Shown: piece after piece, positions 63,890 through 64,000 of the stretch
Layout: each line of letters begins with the position of its first letter
How positions within the stretch are numbered: the stretch's first letter is position 1
IMG/VR virus record: IMGVR_UViG_3300050821_005575
Span: 1 to 64,000 of that record
Length of the DNA: 64,000 bases
Direction: 5' to 3' (one strand)
DNA from: a virus
Position numbers and translations under genes: made by a program
The notes under the pieces: generated by a model
Seen by the model: the letters and a program-made list of their open reading frames with translations, nothing else
Database searches by the model: none
What the model was told of the DNA's origin: nothing

Positions 63890-64000
63890 TCGAGACGAAG
63901 CTGAAGTGGACGGTCTACGTCGGCGGTCGCCTGCTCGATGTCATGACCGACGAGCAGGTCGAGGAGATGATCCAGACCTGGAAGGTGATCCTGATCGACG
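63886..64000 (+). CDS. Partial gene at the right edge
   Basis: From TTG 63886, overlapping the upstream stop, with AAGGAGG in place. Open to the window end (38 codons): KLKWTVYVGGRLLDVMTDEQ. Function not assignable. Confidence 0.5.
   Translation, partial: MIETKLKWTVYVGGRLLDVMTDEQVEEMIQTWKVILID

Overview
The window looks like part of a large temperate-type bacteriophage (or phage-like integrative element). Bacterial signals are Shine-Dalgarno sequences, sigma70-type promoters and a complete tmRNA gene. The DNA is GC-rich, with AT-rich islands that mostly coincide with homing endonuclease genes. The host cannot be read directly. One secreted protein (36607-37476) has a TPR-like stretch ending in an AYWY-type motif and a carbohydrate-binding-like domain that recall planctomycete proteins, so a planctomycete host is a weak inference. 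Both ends of the window cut through genes.

Left arm (1-23380, all minus strand, one long co-oriented block driven from about 23415). It encodes putative virion and lysis proteins: a coiled-coil protein, a transglutaminase-fold protein with a C-terminal membrane anchor, Arg-rich proteins with repeated Asn-Pro motifs, several beta-rich candidate capsid or spike proteins, glycine-rich and C1q-like spike proteins, a holin-like protein, and a run of proteins ending in a transmembrane helix plus basic tail. No HK97-type capsid, portal, terminase, tape measure or baseplate gene is recognisable here, and no packaging ATPase, though the arm continues off the left edge. One beta-rich virion gene is split by a 659-nt group I intron carrying a LAGLIDADG endonuclease.

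Divergent hub (23381-23683). Leftward and rightward promoters are followed on the right by a structured leader RNA with a long perfect stem and a kissing or pseudoknot helix. A second RNA of the same topology sits at 53458-53561, again starting at the predicted transcription start.

Right arm (23684-64000, all plus strand). First comes a replication and recombination module: DinG/XPD-like helicase, Sak4-like ATPase, SSB-like protein, PrimPol-D5 primase-helicase, and an AT-rich inverted-repeat region that could be an origin. Next is a glycan-modification island at 33.3-40.1 kb and again at 44.5-47.9 kb. It holds GT4, GT9, GT8, GT2 and CgeB-like glycosyltransferases, fused methyltransferases, an acyltransferase and, unusually, a BKACE-family enzyme. 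Then come the tmRNA, a methyltransferase, a tyrosine recombinase and a Gp88-like protein. Last is a long tail of small genes, many with CxxC zinc knuckles, plus HNH endonucleases, a HigA-like protein and a SprT-like metalloprotein.

Two families of short intercistronic elements recur in the right arm. One is a GGCAC...GTGCC hairpin, present in about a dozen copies, that carries the stop of one gene and often the start of the next. The other is a CGTGTACACG palindrome that sits between a stop codon and the next ribosome-binding site. These elements, the paired pseudoknot RNAs, the intron, the tmRNA and the tail-less virion gene set are the most unusual content of the window.
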